Source of the DNA: QYQD01 sp040755415
GTDB lineage: Bacteria; Desulfobacterota; QYQD01
Assembly: GCA_040755415.1 (NCBI GenBank)
Contig: JBFMAZ010000022.1
Span: forward strand, 1 to 64,000
Direction: 5' to 3'
Length of the DNA stretch: 64,000 nucleotides
Positions 63,657 to 64,000 of the stretch are shown in pieces; position 1 is the stretch's first letter, and each line of letters opens with the position of its first letter. The translations under genes were made by a program, and so were the position numbers. A model generated the notes under the pieces. The model saw only the letters and a list, made by a program, of their open reading frames with translations, was not told where the DNA came from and ran no database searches.

Positions 63657-64000
63657 ATGCCACAAAGAGGCAACGGGAACAATACCAGTCGAAGACCCGC
63701 CGAGATGGAATATAAAAAACCGGTGGTATGCATAGTATGCGGTAAAAAATGGGAGGTGGCCTGTTCTGCTCCTTATCAATCTAACAGCCCATCCTCCGGG
63801 CTGTGCGATATTTGTCAGGTACAAACCGTAACCCCGGTTATTCGCAGAAGGCAATTAAAGGAAGGTAATTTTGATTGTTTCGGTAAAGCCGCTGGCGGGT
63901 TTTGTGACCAGCCTAACTGCAAGTATTTACTTCCATGCCTCCGCCTTTCCGCCGTTGCCGCGTCTTGCAGAGAAAGCTCAGCCGCTTTTTATGAGAGAAA
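63657..64000 (+). CDS. Cysteine-rich zinc-ribbon-like protein (runs off the window)
   Basis: An open frame from ATG 63657 to the window edge, at least 114 residues, with AGAGAGGAAAAAGG ahead. Cysteines come in pairs: CIVCGKKW and CDICQ (residues about 25-58) form a probable zinc ribbon, followed by FDCFGKAAGGFCDQPNCKYL and LPCLRL, a second cluster that could hold a metal. I do not recognise the family. The minus-strand frames here are shadows. Confidence 0.7.
   Translation, partial: MPQRGNGNNTSRRPAEMEYKKPVVCIVCGKKWEVACSAPYQSNSPSSGLCDICQVQTVTPVIRRRQLKEGNFDCFGKAAGGFCDQPNCKYLLPCLRLSAVAASCRESSAAFYER

Overview
The window looks like chromosome of a Gram-negative anaerobe, most likely a deltaproteobacterium (Desulfobacterota). 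The basis is gene content: a KDO/LPS pathway (waaA, kdsD), an outer-membrane DUF3373-type beta-barrel, rubrerythrin and a single-cluster ferredoxin, many NtrC-type two-component systems, a TauE/SafE exporter with universal stress protein, hrcA-grpE-dnaK, and very many G/C-tract palindromic intergenic elements. No 16S rRNA or other decisive marker is present, so the placement is inference.

Layout. (1) About 1-9.4 kb is a defence and toxin-antitoxin island, almost all on the minus strand: an overlapping operon of a DprA-like protein, a large type IIG restriction-modification protein and a Hanks-type Ser/Thr kinase with a frameshift at a seven-base homopolymer; a PIN-like protein with an XRE/ImmA partner flanked by two copies of a repeat; a MNT nucleotidyltransferase with a truncated HEPN partner; and a YgiT/MqsA-like antitoxin with a decayed toxin. 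(2) About 10.3-13.5 kb holds a PhnD-like binding protein and a hybrid histidine kinase. (3) About 13.5-24.7 kb is core: a PpiD/SurA-type isomerase, aconitase, a DUF3373 porin, a YtxH protein and the CIRCE-controlled hrcA followed by grpE and dnaK. (4) About 25-40.7 kb is rich in signalling: a Cache hybrid kinase with an NtrC regulator, transketolase, an HDOD-PAS-HisKA protein, NikR, ferredoxin, then a histidine kinase - NtrC regulator - Lon-like protease operon in which a receiver domain sits inside the Lon protein. (5) About 40.7-44 kb is a minus-strand cluster of UspA, TauE/SafE and small proteins. (6) About 44.5-55.2 kb is a plus-strand housekeeping run: M48 lipoprotein protease, waaA, carA, carB, purF, kdsD and 6-phosphofructokinase. 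(7) tRNA-Lys and tRNA-Glu are followed by a second accessory region (55.9-61.5 kb) of toxin-antitoxin genes (HicAB, BrnTA-like, DUF2442, ORF6N remnants), three of which have the same repeat just 3' of the gene. (8) The end carries rubrerythrin, proC and the start of a cysteine-rich protein.

Two things stand out. The HK/NtrC/receiver-in-Lon operon suggests a protease controlled by phosphorylation. The DprA-like/type IIG/kinase operon looks like an undescribed defence module whose kinase may be switched by the homopolymer or may be decaying. Short palindromic elements occur throughout and in two places are part of coding sequence: inside the restriction-modification gene and at the 3' end of transketolase.
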